Notes: generated by a model from the sequence alone, not told the origin. A stretch of DNA of 64,000 bases from Myroides sp. JBRI-B21084 (GCF_030545015.1 NZ_CP120653.1:1054001-1118000); one strand, 5' to 3'. Counted from the first letter of the stretch, positions 30,608-40,253 are shown. A program made the numbers and translations.

Positions 30608-30637
30608 GGTGATTTTTTTAGCATTTTTTTGGCTTTG

Positions 30638-30645
30638 CAAAAGTA
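30638..30645 (-). promoter_or_regulatory. -7 box of the polysaccharide operon, decides the start
   Basis: Reads TACTTTTG on the minus strand, 30 bases upstream of the ATG at 30607. The distal ATG at 30640 falls inside the box and cannot be in the transcript. Confidence 0.65.
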
Positions 30646-30698
30646 CGTTTTTAAAAATTAGTTTTAAAAAATCTACTTAAAATTTCATTAAAATTTCA

Positions 30699-31439
30699 TT
30701 AAAATTCTAACTTCTTTTTTCTTAATTCAAAGTTTTGCCCTAAATATACTTTTCGTACCATTTCGTCTTCAGCAAGTTCTTCAGGGATTCCAGCTTTTAA
30801 TATTCCACCTTCAAACATTAAAAAGGTTTTGTCAGTAATTGCTAAGGTTTCTTGAACGTTATGATCGGTAATTAAAATACCTATGTTTTTGTTTTTTAAT
30901 TGTGCTACAATTTTTTGAATATCTTCTACGGCTACTGGGTCTACCCCTGCAAAAGGTTCATCTAATAAAATAAATTTAGGATCGGTTGCTAAAGCACGTG
31001 CAATTTCGGTCCTTCTGCGTTCACCACCTGATAGTAAATCACCACGGTTTGTACGTATATGTTGTAAGCTAAATTCATCTATTAACGATTCCATTTTAGC
31101 TTCTTGTTCTTTTTTAGAAAGTTTTGTAAGTTGTAAAACCGATAGTATATTATCTTCGATACTTAATTTTCTAAATACCGATGCTTCTTGTGCCAAATAG
31201 CCAATGCCGTTTTGGGCACGTTTGTACATTGGGTAGTTGGTAATGTTTAAATCATCTAGATAGATATTGCCTGCATTTGGTTTTACTAAGCCTACAATCA
31301 TGTAGAATGATGTTGTTTTTCCTGCACCATTTGGTCCTAATAAACCAACAATTTCACCTTGATTTACCTCAACCGAAATGCCTTTTACTACTTTACGACC
31401 TTTATATGTTTTTATTAAATTTTCAGCTCTTAATTTCAT
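30699..31439 (-). CDS. lptB: LPS export ABC transporter ATP-binding protein
   Basis: A 246-residue cytoplasmic ATPase powering the Lpt bridge that moves LPS to the outer membrane. Walker A GPNGAGKTTS lies near 35-44, the signature LLSGGERRRTEIARA near 135-149 and Walker B FILLDEPFAGVDP near 155-167. GVDPVAVEDIQ is diagnostic of LptB. It ends the operon kdsD-tatC-lptB, 10 bases after tatC. Confidence 0.95.
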   Translation of the reverse strand: MKLRAENLIKTYKGRKVVKGISVEVNQGEIVGLLGPNGAGKTTSFYMIVGLVKPNAGNIYLDDLNITNYPMYKRAQNGIGYLAQEASVFRKLSIEDNILSVLQLTKLSKKEQEAKMESLIDEFSLQHIRTNRGDLLSGGERRRTEIARALATDPKFILLDEPFAGVDPVAVEDIQKIVAQLKNKNIGILITDHNVQETLAITDKTFLMFEGGILKAGIPEELAEDEMVRKVYLGQNFELRKKKLEF

Positions 31440-31449
31440 TTTAATTTTT

Positions 31450-32277
31450 TTAAACTTGCTTTACTTCATTTTGCAAATTGCGTTTAGTAATAAATTTTGC
31501 AATAATTATACTGCATTCGTAAAGTATAATTAAAGGTATTGAAACAATTAATTGACTAATAACATCAGGTGGGGTTACAATTGCTGCAATAATTAAAATT
31601 AATAAATACGCATATCGGCGGTATTCTTTTAAAAAAGCATCGGTAATTAACCCTAAATAAGCTAAAAAAAAGATTATTATAGGTAATTCAAACACCAAAC
31701 CTGTTGCTAACGATGTTGTTTTTACTAAACTTATGTATGAGTTGATATCTATTTGATTTTCAACTACTGAACTGATGGTAAAATTAGCTAAAAAATTAAT
31801 TGATAACGGTACTAAAATAAAATATCCAAAAAGTACCCCTAAAAAAAACAAAAAGCTTGAAACTATAATAAACGATTTTGCATATTTGCGTTCTTTTTCA
31901 TACAAAGCTGGACTAATGAATTTCCAAAATTCCCATAAAATAAATGGAAATGCCATTATAAAACCAGCAGTTAAACATGTCCAAATCATTACAGATAATT
32001 GTCCGTCCATGGTTCTGTTTTGTATTACAAAGGGTAATTCATTATTGCAAAACGATTGATCTAAATTAAAACGTTGCGCTATATCACAAAAAAATTGATA
32101 CGTAACAAAACTACCTTGTTTGGGTCCAAAAATAATTACATCAAATATAAATTGGTTAAAATAAACGGCAATTACCGATGTAATTAAAATTGCAATACTA
32201 CTGCGTACCAATAACCATCTTAGTTCTTCTAAGTGGTTTAAGAACGACATTTCTTTGTTTGTGTTTTTGTTTTTCAC
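31450..32277 (-). CDS. tatC: Sec-independent protein translocase subunit TatC
   Basis: A 275-residue inner-membrane protein with six membrane helices. The N-terminus MSFLNHLEELRWLLVRS is the classic TatC signature for twin-arginine signal recognition. The hydrophilic periplasmic insert near 45-80 (IIFGPKQGSF...DQSFCNNELPF) is longer than in E. coli, as often in Bacteroidota. The start is GTG at 32277, overlapping the kdsD stop (GTGA). TatA/B are not in the window. Confidence 0.95.
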   Translation of the reverse strand: MKNKNTNKEMSFLNHLEELRWLLVRSSIAILITSVIAVYFNQFIFDVIIFGPKQGSFVTYQFFCDIAQRFNLDQSFCNNELPFVIQNRTMDGQLSVMIWTCLTAGFIMAFPFILWEFWKFISPALYEKERKYAKSFIIVSSFLFFLGVLFGYFILVPLSINFLANFTISSVVENQIDINSYISLVKTTSLATGLVFELPIIIFFLAYLGLITDAFLKEYRRYAYLLILIIAAIVTPPDVISQLIVSIPLIILYECSIIIAKFITKRNLQNEVKQV

Positions 32278-33242
32278 GATACAATTCCTTCTTTTAAAAT
32301 ATCGTGCAAGTGAATAATACCTGCATATTCATTATTATTTGTAACAACTAATTGGGTAATTTCAAAAGATTCCATAATATTTAAAGCATCTTCTACTTTT
32401 GAATTGCTGTTAATTACCTTTGGATTTAGAGTCATAATATCCATAGCAGTAATTTCTGCTAAATTGGTAGTTTTAGCCAACATTCTTCTAATATCTCCAT
32501 CGGTAATAATGCCTTTAATTTCTTTGCCTTCTAAAACTGCGGTAACACCTAAACGTTTGTTCGAAATTTCAAAAATCACTTCCTGTATGCTCGAAGTTGT
32601 TTTTACAAATGGTTTATTGTTTTTATCTAAAATGTCATGAACTTTTAATAATAATTTTTTGCCTAAAGCACCACCGGGATGATATTTAGCAAAATCGTTT
32701 GCAGTAAAGTTGCGCATTTCAATTAAAGCAACAGCCAAAGCATCGCCTAAAGCTAATTGAACGGTAGTGCTGGTTGTTGGTGCTAAATTATTTGGGTCGG
32801 CTTCTTTTTCTACAAAAGCATTTATTACAAAATCAGAATTTTTTCCTAGGAACGATGCACTATTTGCAGTCATACCTATTAAAGTATTTCCATCGCGTTT
32901 TAAAAGTGGAACCAAAACTTTAATTTCTGGACTGTTTCCACTTTTTGAAATACATAAAATAGTATCGTTATTTGTTATCATTCCCAAATCGCCATGAACA
33001 GCCTCGGCAGCGTGTAAAAACATCGACGGGGTGCCTGTTGAGTTTAAAGTTGCAACAATTTTTTGACCAATATGTGCACTTTTGCCAATTCCTGTTACAA
33101 TTAAGCGTCCTTTTGTGTTAAAAATCGCTTCAACTGCATGTGAAAAATCATCGTTTAAAAAGTCTATTACCTTTGTAATTGCATCGCTTTCAGCTTTTAA
33201 AGTGCTTGTTGCAGCTGCTAATATGTTAAAATTGTTGTTCAA
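32274..33242 (-). CDS. kdsD: Arabinose-5-phosphate isomerase (KpsF/GutQ family)
   Basis: A 322-residue SIS-CBS protein converting ribulose 5-phosphate to arabinose 5-phosphate for Kdo synthesis. The SIS domain has VTGIGKSAHIGQK near 49 and CISKSGNSPEI near 97, the C-terminal half is a CBS pair. The only suitable start is TTG at 33242; an in-frame stop lies shortly upstream and no ATG is available near the conserved N-terminus. It leads an operon with tatC and lptB, tying Kdo supply to LPS export. Confidence 0.92.
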   Translation of the reverse strand: MNNNFNILAAATSTLKAESDAITKVIDFLNDDFSHAVEAIFNTKGRLIVTGIGKSAHIGQKIVATLNSTGTPSMFLHAAEAVHGDLGMITNNDTILCISKSGNSPEIKVLVPLLKRDGNTLIGMTANSASFLGKNSDFVINAFVEKEADPNNLAPTTSTTVQLALGDALAVALIEMRNFTANDFAKYHPGGALGKKLLLKVHDILDKNNKPFVKTTSSIQEVIFEISNKRLGVTAVLEGKEIKGIITDGDIRRMLAKTTNLAEITAMDIMTLNPKVINSNSKVEDALNIMESFEITQLVVTNNNEYAGIIHLHDILKEGIVS

Positions 33243-33302
33243 AATGCAAACGTGTTATGTAAATTTTGATAAAACTAAAAGATTTGTGTATCTTTATAAT
33301 TG

Positions 33303-33310
33303 CAAATTTA
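33303..33310 (-). promoter_or_regulatory. Probable -7 box of the kdsD-tatC-lptB operon
   Basis: Reads TAAATTTG on the minus strand, 60 bases upstream of the kdsD TTG start, in the divergent gap with recQ. Confidence 0.5.
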
Positions 33311-33333
33311 GATAAAATAGCATAATTAAAAAC

Positions 33334-35529
33334 ATGAAATCAATCGAAATTGACTTACATAAAGAATTAAAAAAATATTTCGGATTCAGTCAGTTCAAAG
33401 GATTGCAAGAGCAAGTTGTAAATAGTATCATTTATGGCAACAATACTTTTGTAATAATGCCAACTGGCGGGGGTAAATCTTTATGTTACCAATTACCTGC
33501 ATTAGTGTTAGAAGGTACGGCTATTGTGGTTTCACCACTTATAGCTTTAATGAAAAATCAGGTAGATGCAGTGAGAAGTTTATCAAACGAAATTGGTGTA
33601 GCGCATGTATTAAATTCATCTTTAACTAAAACCGAAATTACTCAAGTTAAAGAAGATATTAAAAAAGGAATTACAAAACTTTTATATGTAGCACCTGAAT
33701 CGCTTACAAAAGATGAGTATGTAGATTTTTTAAACTCGGTACCTTTATCATTTATTGCTATTGATGAAGCCCATTGTATATCGGAATGGGGGCACGATTT
33801 TAGGCCCGAATATAGAAACTTACGAAACATTATTCGTAAACTAGGCGACATTCCTATAATTGGGTTAACTGCAACCGCAACACCAAAAGTACAAGAGGAT
33901 ATACTTAAAAATCTTGAAATACCCGATGCGAACGTTTTTAAAGCATCTTTTAATCGTCCAAATTTATACTACGAAGTACGTCCTAAAACCAAAAATGTTG
34001 AATCGGATATTATAAAATTCATCAATCAATTTAAAGGTAAATCGGGGGTAATATATTGTTTAAGTCGAAAAAAAGTTGAAGAAATTACTCAAGTTCTTCA
34101 AGTAAACGGGATTTCGGCAGTAGCTTATCACGCTGGTTTAGACGCAAAAACCCGTGCAAAACATCAAGACATGTTTTTAATGGAAGATGTAAATGTTGTG
34201 GTTGCTACAATTGCATTTGGTATGGGTATTGACAAGCCCGATGTAAGATTTGTAATTCACCACGATATACCAAAATCATTAGAAAGTTATTATCAAGAAA
34301 CAGGTCGTGCTGGTCGTGATGGAGGCGAAGGTTATTGTTTGGCTTATTATGCTTATAAAGATATTGAAAAGTTAGAAAAATTTATGGCAGGCAAACCACT
34401 AGCCGAACAAGAAATTGGATATGCCTTACTGCAAGAAGTGGTAGCTTATTCAGAAACTTCAATATCGCGACGAAAATTTTTATTACATTATTTTGGTGAA
34501 GAGTTTGATGAAGTAAATGGTGAAGGTGCCGATATGGATGATAATGCGCGCAATCCTAAAAACAAAACCGAAGCACAAAACCAAGTTTCACTTTTATTAA
34601 AAACAATAAAAGATACTAAACAAATTTATAAATCAAAAGAAATTGTACTTACCTTATTAGGTAAAATAAACGCTGTAATTAAATCGTACAAAACAGATAC
34701 TCAAAGTGTTTTTGGTTTAGGGAAAGATTTTACAGATAAATACTGGATGGCTTTAATAAGACAAGTTTTGGTTGCTGGTTTTATTTCTAAAGATATAGAA
34801 AGTTACGGAGTACTTAAATTAACTACACTTGGTGATGCTTTTTTAAAAAATCCTTCATCGTTTTTAATGACAGAGGATCATAACTACGAAGATGTTAATG
34901 ATGATAGCATTGTTGTTAACAGTAAATCATCAAACGTAGCCGATGAAGTATTGGTTTCAATGTTAAAGGATTTACGTAAAAAAGTTGCAAAAAAAATGAA
35001 TGTACCACCGTTTGTGGTTTTTCAAGATCCTTCGTTAGAAGACATGGCACTAAAATATCCAATTAAAATGGAAGAATTAGCAAATGTTCACGGCGTAAGT
35101 GAAGGAAAAGCAAAAAAATACGGTAAAGAATTTTTAGAATTAATTCAAAGATACGTTGAAGAAAACGATATAATCCGTCCTGATGACTTAGTAGTAAAAT
35201 CAACAGGAGCAAATTCGGCCTTAAAATTATTCATTATTCAAAGCGTTGATAGAAAATTATCGTTAGAAGATATCGCATCGGCCAAAAGTTTAGACATGGA
35301 TGCACTTTTAAAAGAAATGGAACAAATTGTTTATTCAGGAACTAAACTAAATATCAATTATTGGCTTGATGAAATTTTAGATGAAGACCAACAAGAAGAA
35401 ATTAAAGATTATTTTATGGATGCCGAAAACGATTCTATAAAAGCTGCTTTAAAAGAATTTGATGGTGATTATGATATTGAAGAATTGCGTTTAATGCGCA
35501 TAAAATTCATTAGCGAAGTTGCAAATTAA
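33334..35529 (+). CDS. recQ: ATP-dependent DNA helicase RecQ
   Basis: A 731-residue 3'-5' DNA helicase for recombinational repair. Motif I MPTGGGKSLCYQLPA lies near 45-59, DEAH (AIDEAHCISEWGHDFR) near 146, and motif VI QETGRAGRDG near 325. RQC and HRDC regions follow. The zinc-binding cysteines that normally follow the second helicase lobe are absent; that stretch reads GEGADMDDNARNP. The length is longer than the 609-residue E. coli enzyme because of the extended C-terminus. Confidence 0.94.
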   Translation: MKSIEIDLHKELKKYFGFSQFKGLQEQVVNSIIYGNNTFVIMPTGGGKSLCYQLPALVLEGTAIVVSPLIALMKNQVDAVRSLSNEIGVAHVLNSSLTKTEITQVKEDIKKGITKLLYVAPESLTKDEYVDFLNSVPLSFIAIDEAHCISEWGHDFRPEYRNLRNIIRKLGDIPIIGLTATATPKVQEDILKNLEIPDANVFKASFNRPNLYYEVRPKTKNVESDIIKFINQFKGKSGVIYCLSRKKVEEITQVLQVNGISAVAYHAGLDAKTRAKHQDMFLMEDVNVVVATIAFGMGIDKPDVRFVIHHDIPKSLESYYQETGRAGRDGGEGYCLAYYAYKDIEKLEKFMAGKPLAEQEIGYALLQEVVAYSETSISRRKFLLHYFGEEFDEVNGEGADMDDNARNPKNKTEAQNQVSLLLKTIKDTKQIYKSKEIVLTLLGKINAVIKSYKTDTQSVFGLGKDFTDKYWMALIRQVLVAGFISKDIESYGVLKLTTLGDAFLKNPSSFLMTEDHNYEDVNDDSIVVNSKSSNVADEVLVSMLKDLRKKVAKKMNVPPFVVFQDPSLEDMALKYPIKMEELANVHGVSEGKAKKYGKEFLELIQRYVEENDIIRPDDLVVKSTGANSALKLFIIQSVDRKLSLEDIASAKSLDMDALLKEMEQIVYSGTKLNINYWLDEILDEDQQEEIKDYFMDAENDSIKAALKEFDGDYDIEELRLMRIKFISEVAN

Positions 35530-35536
35530 AATATAA

Positions 35537-35568
35537 AAAAATCTGGTTAATATCCAGATTTTTTTTAT
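35537..35568. terminator. Bidirectional terminator between recQ and a small conserved gene
   Basis: AAATCTGG pairs with CCAGATTT around a seven-base loop, flanked by A- and T-runs. Confidence 0.85.
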
Positions 35569-35810
35569 GTTGTTACACTATACAATTCACCACGGTGTGG
35601 TTTTAAAATATCGCGTAATTTTCGCATTAAATCATCATTAACAACAATAAAAGCAATTGCATGCATTTCGTTTACAGCATTAAAGCCCGTAATTGTAATT
35701 GGCAAACCTTCAATATGTATAAACTCTTTTAAATGTATTTCTTGATGTTCGGCTGTTTTTAAGGCATCTGGTCCTCTAAAATCCCAAATTAATTTTATTT
35801 GTCTATCCAT
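35565..35810 (-). CDS. Small conserved protein of unknown function (81 residues)
   Basis: Starts MDRQIKLIWDFRGPDALKTA and is soluble with no membrane segment. One His-rich stretch (AEHQEIHLKEFIHIE, ~21-35) and a C-terminal basic helix (LMRKLRDILKPHRGE) are visible. The frame extends three codons to a TTG at 35819, but the ATG at 35810 is preferred. I do not know a function; it has the look of a Bacteroidota-restricted conserved protein. Confidence 0.6.
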   Translation of the reverse strand: MDRQIKLIWDFRGPDALKTAEHQEIHLKEFIHIEGLPITITGFNAVNEMHAIAFIVVNDDLMRKLRDILKPHRGELYSVTT

Positions 35811-35868
35811 TGTTGTCAAATTTCTGTAAATTTAAAACATCCGTATCAAATCAAAACTATAATTAATG

Positions 35869-35876
35869 TACTTTTG
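35869..35876 (+). promoter_or_regulatory. -7 box of the FAD oxidoreductase gene, decides the start
   Basis: TACTTTTG ends at the GTG (35876) that would open the longest frame, so that GTG is not a usable start. The ATG at 35903 lies 26 bases downstream. Confidence 0.55.
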
Positions 35877-35902
35877 TGTTTTCAAATTTGCTTTATAACA
35901 AA

Positions 35903-37474
35903 ATGCCTCAAGAAATACAAATACAAGTACTACCCCAAATAGCAGCAAACAATGATTTGCTGGTAGATTATGTGTCAAAATTAACACACACGTCTGTTAA
36001 TGAAATTCAACATATTACCATTTTAAAACGATCTATTGATGCACGCCAAAAGCAAGTAAAAATAAATCTTAAAGTACAAGTTTTTTATCAAAACGAAGAA
36101 ATCATACATCGCAACATACAATTTCCACATTATAAAAATGTACAAAATGCACCTGTTGCCATTGTTGTAGGGGCAGGTCCGGCTGGATATTTTGCTGCTT
36201 TGCAATTAATAGAATTAGGTGTAAAACCAATTGTTGTTGAGCGTGGAAAAGATGTGCGCGGACGCCGTAGAGATTTAAAAGCTATAAATGTAGATCATGT
36301 AGTAAACCCTGATTCTAATTACTGTTTTGGAGAAGGTGGGGCAGGAACATATTCTGATGGTAAACTTTATACTCGTTCTAAAAAAAGAGGTGATGTAAAC
36401 CGTATTTTAGAACTTTTAGTTGCATTTGGTGCATCTCAAGATATTTTAGTTGAAGCTCATCCGCATATTGGTACAAACAAACTTCCAAAAATTATGGAAG
36501 ATATGCGTTGTAAAATTATTGAATATGGAGGTGAAGTTTTATTCAACAAAAAAGTTGTTGATTTTAATATAAAAGGCAACCAAATAAATGGAGTAGTGTT
36601 GCACACAGGTGAAACAATTGACGCCAATCAGGTAATTTTAGCAACAGGCCATTCGGCGCGCGATATTTTTGAATTATTAAACAATAAACAAGTTTTAATA
36701 GAGGCTAAGCCTTTTGCTTTAGGCGTACGTGCCGAACATCCACAAACTTTGATAGACAGTATTCAATACTCATGTGATTTTAGAGGCGATTTCCTTCCAC
36801 CAGCACCTTATTCTATTGTAAAACAGGTAAACGGTAGGGGTATGTATTCGTTTTGTATGTGCCCAGGTGGTGTAATTGCTCCATGTGCGACAGATGTTGA
36901 AGAGGTTGTTACAAATGGTTGGTCGCCTTCAAAACGTGATCAAGCAACTGCAAACTCGGGTATAGTTGTTGAGTTAAAATTAGAAGATTTTAAACCCTAC
37001 CAAAAATACGGTGCTTTAGCCGGAATGTATTTTCAAAAAGAAATCGAAAATACGGCTTGGCAAGTTGCAGGTAAAACGCAACAAGTGCCTGCACAACGCA
37101 TGGTTGATTTTTCTAACAAAAAAATATCAGAATCATTGCCTAAAACATCATATGTTCCTGGAGTTGTATCAGCAGAATTAGGTGATGTTTTTCCTAAATT
37201 TTTAACAGGAATTATGCGTCAAGGTTTTCAAGAATTTGGTAAAAGCATGAAAGGCTATTTTACAAACGATGCCATTTTACACGCACCAGAAAGTAGAACG
37301 TCGTCACCAGTACGTATTCCAAGAAACAATGAAACACTAGAGCATTTACAAATAAAAGGTTTGTATCCATGTGGCGAAGGGGCTGGTTATGCAGGTGGAA
37401 TTATATCGGCTGCTATTGATGGTGAAAAATGTGCTATTAAGTGTGCCGAACAAATTTTTGGATATAGAAATTAA
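35903..37474 (+). CDS. NAD(P)/FAD-dependent oxidoreductase (COG2509-like)
   Basis: A 523-residue flavoprotein. An N-terminal ~80-residue region precedes the FAD motif IVVGAGPAGYFAALQL (near 93-108), and FGEGGAGTYSDGKLYTR near 155 is characteristic of this family of uncharacterised dehydrogenases. The C-terminal GLYPCGEGAGYAGGI closes the FAD domain. The substrate is unknown. The ATG at 35903 (MPQEIQIQVLPQ) is chosen over the upstream GTG on promoter position. Confidence 0.85.
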   Translation: MPQEIQIQVLPQIAANNDLLVDYVSKLTHTSVNEIQHITILKRSIDARQKQVKINLKVQVFYQNEEIIHRNIQFPHYKNVQNAPVAIVVGAGPAGYFAALQLIELGVKPIVVERGKDVRGRRRDLKAINVDHVVNPDSNYCFGEGGAGTYSDGKLYTRSKKRGDVNRILELLVAFGASQDILVEAHPHIGTNKLPKIMEDMRCKIIEYGGEVLFNKKVVDFNIKGNQINGVVLHTGETIDANQVILATGHSARDIFELLNNKQVLIEAKPFALGVRAEHPQTLIDSIQYSCDFRGDFLPPAPYSIVKQVNGRGMYSFCMCPGGVIAPCATDVEEVVTNGWSPSKRDQATANSGIVVELKLEDFKPYQKYGALAGMYFQKEIENTAWQVAGKTQQVPAQRMVDFSNKKISESLPKTSYVPGVVSAELGDVFPKFLTGIMRQGFQEFGKSMKGYFTNDAILHAPESRTSSPVRIPRNNETLEHLQIKGLYPCGEGAGYAGGIISAAIDGEKCAIKCAEQIFGYRN

Positions 37475-37509
37475 ATATTAAAGTTTTTAATAAAACCGAA
37501 ACAAGATAT

Positions 37510-38283
37510 ATGGAATTAAAATTAAATCGTCCTATTTGTTTTTTCGATTTAGAAACAACAGGAATCGATGTTGCTAAAGACCGCATTGTTGAAATATCAA
37601 TACTAAAAATTTTTCCAAACGGAAATAAAGAAAGTAAAACGTGGTTGGTAAACCCAACTATTTCAATACCAGCACACGCAACTGCTGTTCATGGAATTAC
37701 AAATGAAAAAGTAGCAAACGAACCAACATTTAAAGAGTTGGCAACACAAATACACAATATGATAAAGGATTCTGATTTGGCTGGATACAATTCAGACCGA
37801 TTTGATATTCCTTTACTAGCAGAAGAATTATTGCGTGCCGATGTTGATTTTGATATGAAAAATCGCGTTTCGGTTGATGTGCAAACAATATTTCATAAAA
37901 AAGAAGAGCGAACCTTAAGTGCTGCGTATAAATTTTATTGCAATCAATCGTTAGAAAATGCACATTCAGCTGCAGCTGATACCGAAGCTACTTACGAAAT
38001 TTTAAAAGCACAATTAGATCGTTACGATGATTTAGAAAATGATACCAAAGCACTTTCTGTATATACAACTCGTAAAAAATCGGTTGATTTTGCAGGATTC
38101 ATCGCCTTAAATGATAAAGGGCAAGAGGTTTTTACCTTTGGAAAACACAAAGGCGCTTTGGTAGAAGATGTTTTAGATAAAGAACCAGGGTATTTTGGTT
38201 GGATACAAAATGCCGATTTTCCTTTATACACAAAAAAAGTGCTTACAGCTATAAAATTGCGTAAACTAACCAATAAGTTTTAA
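37510..38283 (+). CDS. 3'-5' exonuclease (DnaQ-like, DEDDh) with ExoX-like C-terminal region
   Basis: A 257-residue nuclease. DEDDh residues are visible: Asp and Glu in FFDLETTG (~12-19), Asp in GYNSDRFDIPLL (~92-103) and His and Asp in NAHSAAADTEAT (~149-160). The C-terminal ~50 residues (FTFGKHKGALVEDVLDKEPG) form a motif also found at the end of exodeoxyribonuclease X-like proteins. It could be a repair or proofreading-type exonuclease. The next gene starts one base after its stop. Confidence 0.87.
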   Translation: MELKLNRPICFFDLETTGIDVAKDRIVEISILKIFPNGNKESKTWLVNPTISIPAHATAVHGITNEKVANEPTFKELATQIHNMIKDSDLAGYNSDRFDIPLLAEELLRADVDFDMKNRVSVDVQTIFHKKEERTLSAAYKFYCNQSLENAHSAAADTEATYEILKAQLDRYDDLENDTKALSVYTTRKKSVDFAGFIALNDKGQEVFTFGKHKGALVEDVLDKEPGYFGWIQNADFPLYTKKVLTAIKLRKLTNKF

Positions 38284-38284
38284 T

Positions 38285-38896
38285 ATGAAAATTATTTGCG
38301 TAGGTAGAAATTATATCGATCACATTAACGAATTATCAAATCAAAAACCAACCGAACCGGTACTTTTTATTAAACCCGATTCAAGTGTTTTAATTAACGG
38401 TTCGCCTTTTGTAATACCTGAATTTTCTAATGATGTACATCATGAGGTAGAAGTTTTGGTAAAAATTTGTAAAGTAGGTAAGTATATTCAACCTAAATTT
38501 GCCGATAAATACTATAATCAAATTGGTTTAGGTATTGATTTTACAGCGCGCGATATTCAATCAAAATTAAAAGAAAAAGGATTGCCTTGGGAAATTTCAA
38601 AAGGTTTTGACGGATCTGCCGTTATTGGAAATTTTGTTGATAAAACACATTTTCAAGACTTGCAAAATGTATCGTTTGAATTGAAGAAAAACAATGAAAT
38701 TGTTCAAAAAGGGAATACAAAAGATATGTTGTGGCAAATTAATGAACTAATTGCTTATGTGTCACAATTTTTCACTTTAAAAACTGGTGATATTATTTTT
38801 ACAGGTACACCAAGCGGTGTATCTAAAGTAAATCCTAACGATGAATTAGAAGGGTTTTTAGAGGGTGAAAAAATGTTTAGTATTAAAGTGATGTAA
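38285..38896 (+). CDS. Fumarylacetoacetate hydrolase family protein
   Basis: A 203-residue single-domain FAH protein. The metal ligands are visible in VHHEVEVLVKI (two Glu) and the following GIDFTARDIQ (Asp), with FTGTPSGVSKV near the C-terminus. Family members act on acyl-pyruvates or 2-keto acids; this one's substrate is unknown (acylpyruvate hydrolase or oxaloacetate decarboxylase activity would be typical). It is packed between the exonuclease and cinA. Confidence 0.9.
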   Translation: MKIICVGRNYIDHINELSNQKPTEPVLFIKPDSSVLINGSPFVIPEFSNDVHHEVEVLVKICKVGKYIQPKFADKYYNQIGLGIDFTARDIQSKLKEKGLPWEISKGFDGSAVIGNFVDKTHFQDLQNVSFELKKNNEIVQKGNTKDMLWQINELIAYVSQFFTLKTGDIIFTGTPSGVSKVNPNDELEGFLEGEKMFSIKVM

Positions 38897-38900
38897 CCTT

Positions 38901-40163
38901 ATGAAAGCAGCAATAATTACCATTGGCGATGAACTTTTAATTGGTCAAGTAGTTGATACAAATAGCGTTTTTATTGGTCAACAATTAGAATCTATTGGTT
39001 GTAAAGTGGTAGAAAAGATTGCTGTTCAAGATCAATTGAATCAAATAATTACAACTTTTGAAAAGTACCAAAATAAAGTTGATCTAGTTGTAATAACAGG
39101 TGGTTTAGGACCAACTAAAGATGATGTTACCAAAAAAACCTTTACACATTATTTTAAGGACGAATTGGTTTTAAATAATAATGTTTTAGAACACGTTACT
39201 CAATTAATTGCCAATTATTACAATCGCCCATTAAACGAAATGAATAGGCAACAGGCAATGGTTCCAAGTACTTGTCAGGTACTTTTTAACAATGTTGGTA
39301 CCGCACCAGGTATGTTAATGGTTAAAGAGCAAACCGTTTTTGTGTCGTTGCCAGGCGTGCCTTATGAAATGAAGTTTTTAATTACCGAACGTTTACTGCC
39401 TTATATTAAACAACAATTTAAGTTAGACGCTATTGTGCATAAAACGGTTTTAACTGTAGGTATTGGTGAAAGTATGTTGGCAGAAAAAATAGAAAATTGG
39501 GAAAATAGCCTACAAGCGCTAGATATACATTTAGCTTATCTGCCGCAATTTGGGATGGTACGTTTGAGATTAAGTAAAACAGGGGCTTCAGTAGAAACGA
39601 TTTCAAATGAAATTGATGAAAAAATTGATGAATTACAACAATTAATTCCTGAATACTTTATAGGTGTTTCAACAACCGATTCGTTGTATGATGAGGTTTT
39701 AAAATTAATAAAAAGCAGTAGTTTAACAATTGCAACTGCTGAAAGTTGTACTGGTGGAAGTATCGCTCAAAAATTATCGAGTGAAGCAGGAGCATCGGTT
39801 TATTTTAAAGGTAGTGTTGTTGCTTATGCTACCGAATCAAAAATAAAAGTGTTAGGTGTAAAACAGCAAACAATTGATGCTTTTAGTGTTGTAAGTGAAC
39901 AAGTTGCAAAAGAAATGGCAATTAATGTAAAAAGTATTTACAACACAGATATTGGAATTGCAACAACAGGAAATGCAGGGCCGCAAAAAGGCGACGCCGA
40001 CGCCGATGTTGGTACCGTTTGTATTGCAATTGCAATTGATGATTTTGTTGAAACATTCACTTTTAATTTTGGGCAACCACGCAGTAAAGTTATCCAAGCA
40101 AGTGTAGAAAAAGTGTGGTTGTTGCTTTATAAACATCTACAAAAACATTTAAAAAAGAATTAA
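38901..40163 (+). CDS. cinA: Competence/damage-inducible protein A (CinA)
   Basis: A 420-residue two-domain protein. The N-terminal MoCF-like half (IITIGDELLIGQVVDTNS, TGGLGPTKDDVT, SLPGVPYEM) is followed by the C-terminal CinA/PncC half (TAESCTGGSIAQKLS, ATTGNAGPQKGDADADVGTV). CinA proteins deamidate nicotinamide mononucleotide and hydrolyse ADP-ribose. The gene follows the FAH gene by four bases. Confidence 0.95.
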   Translation: MKAAIITIGDELLIGQVVDTNSVFIGQQLESIGCKVVEKIAVQDQLNQIITTFEKYQNKVDLVVITGGLGPTKDDVTKKTFTHYFKDELVLNNNVLEHVTQLIANYYNRPLNEMNRQQAMVPSTCQVLFNNVGTAPGMLMVKEQTVFVSLPGVPYEMKFLITERLLPYIKQQFKLDAIVHKTVLTVGIGESMLAEKIENWENSLQALDIHLAYLPQFGMVRLRLSKTGASVETISNEIDEKIDELQQLIPEYFIGVSTTDSLYDEVLKLIKSSSLTIATAESCTGGSIAQKLSSEAGASVYFKGSVVAYATESKIKVLGVKQQTIDAFSVVSEQVAKEMAINVKSIYNTDIGIATTGNAGPQKGDADADVGTVCIAIAIDDFVETFTFNFGQPRSKVIQASVEKVWLLLYKHLQKHLKKN

Positions 40164-40195
40164 AAGTAAAAAATATTAAAAAAAAGAAGATTAGG

Positions 40196-40228
40196 TTTGT
40201 TTAAGTAAATATAAATTTGTTACTTTGC
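40196..40228 (+). promoter_or_regulatory. Probable promoter of the L28-L33 operon
   Basis: TTTG at 40196-40199 and TTACTTTGC ending at 40228 (a one-base-short version of TAnnTTTG), about 20 bases apart, 25 bases upstream of rpmB. Confidence 0.5.
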
Positions 40229-40253
40229 ACCCTGATTTTAAAAGTAAGAAATA

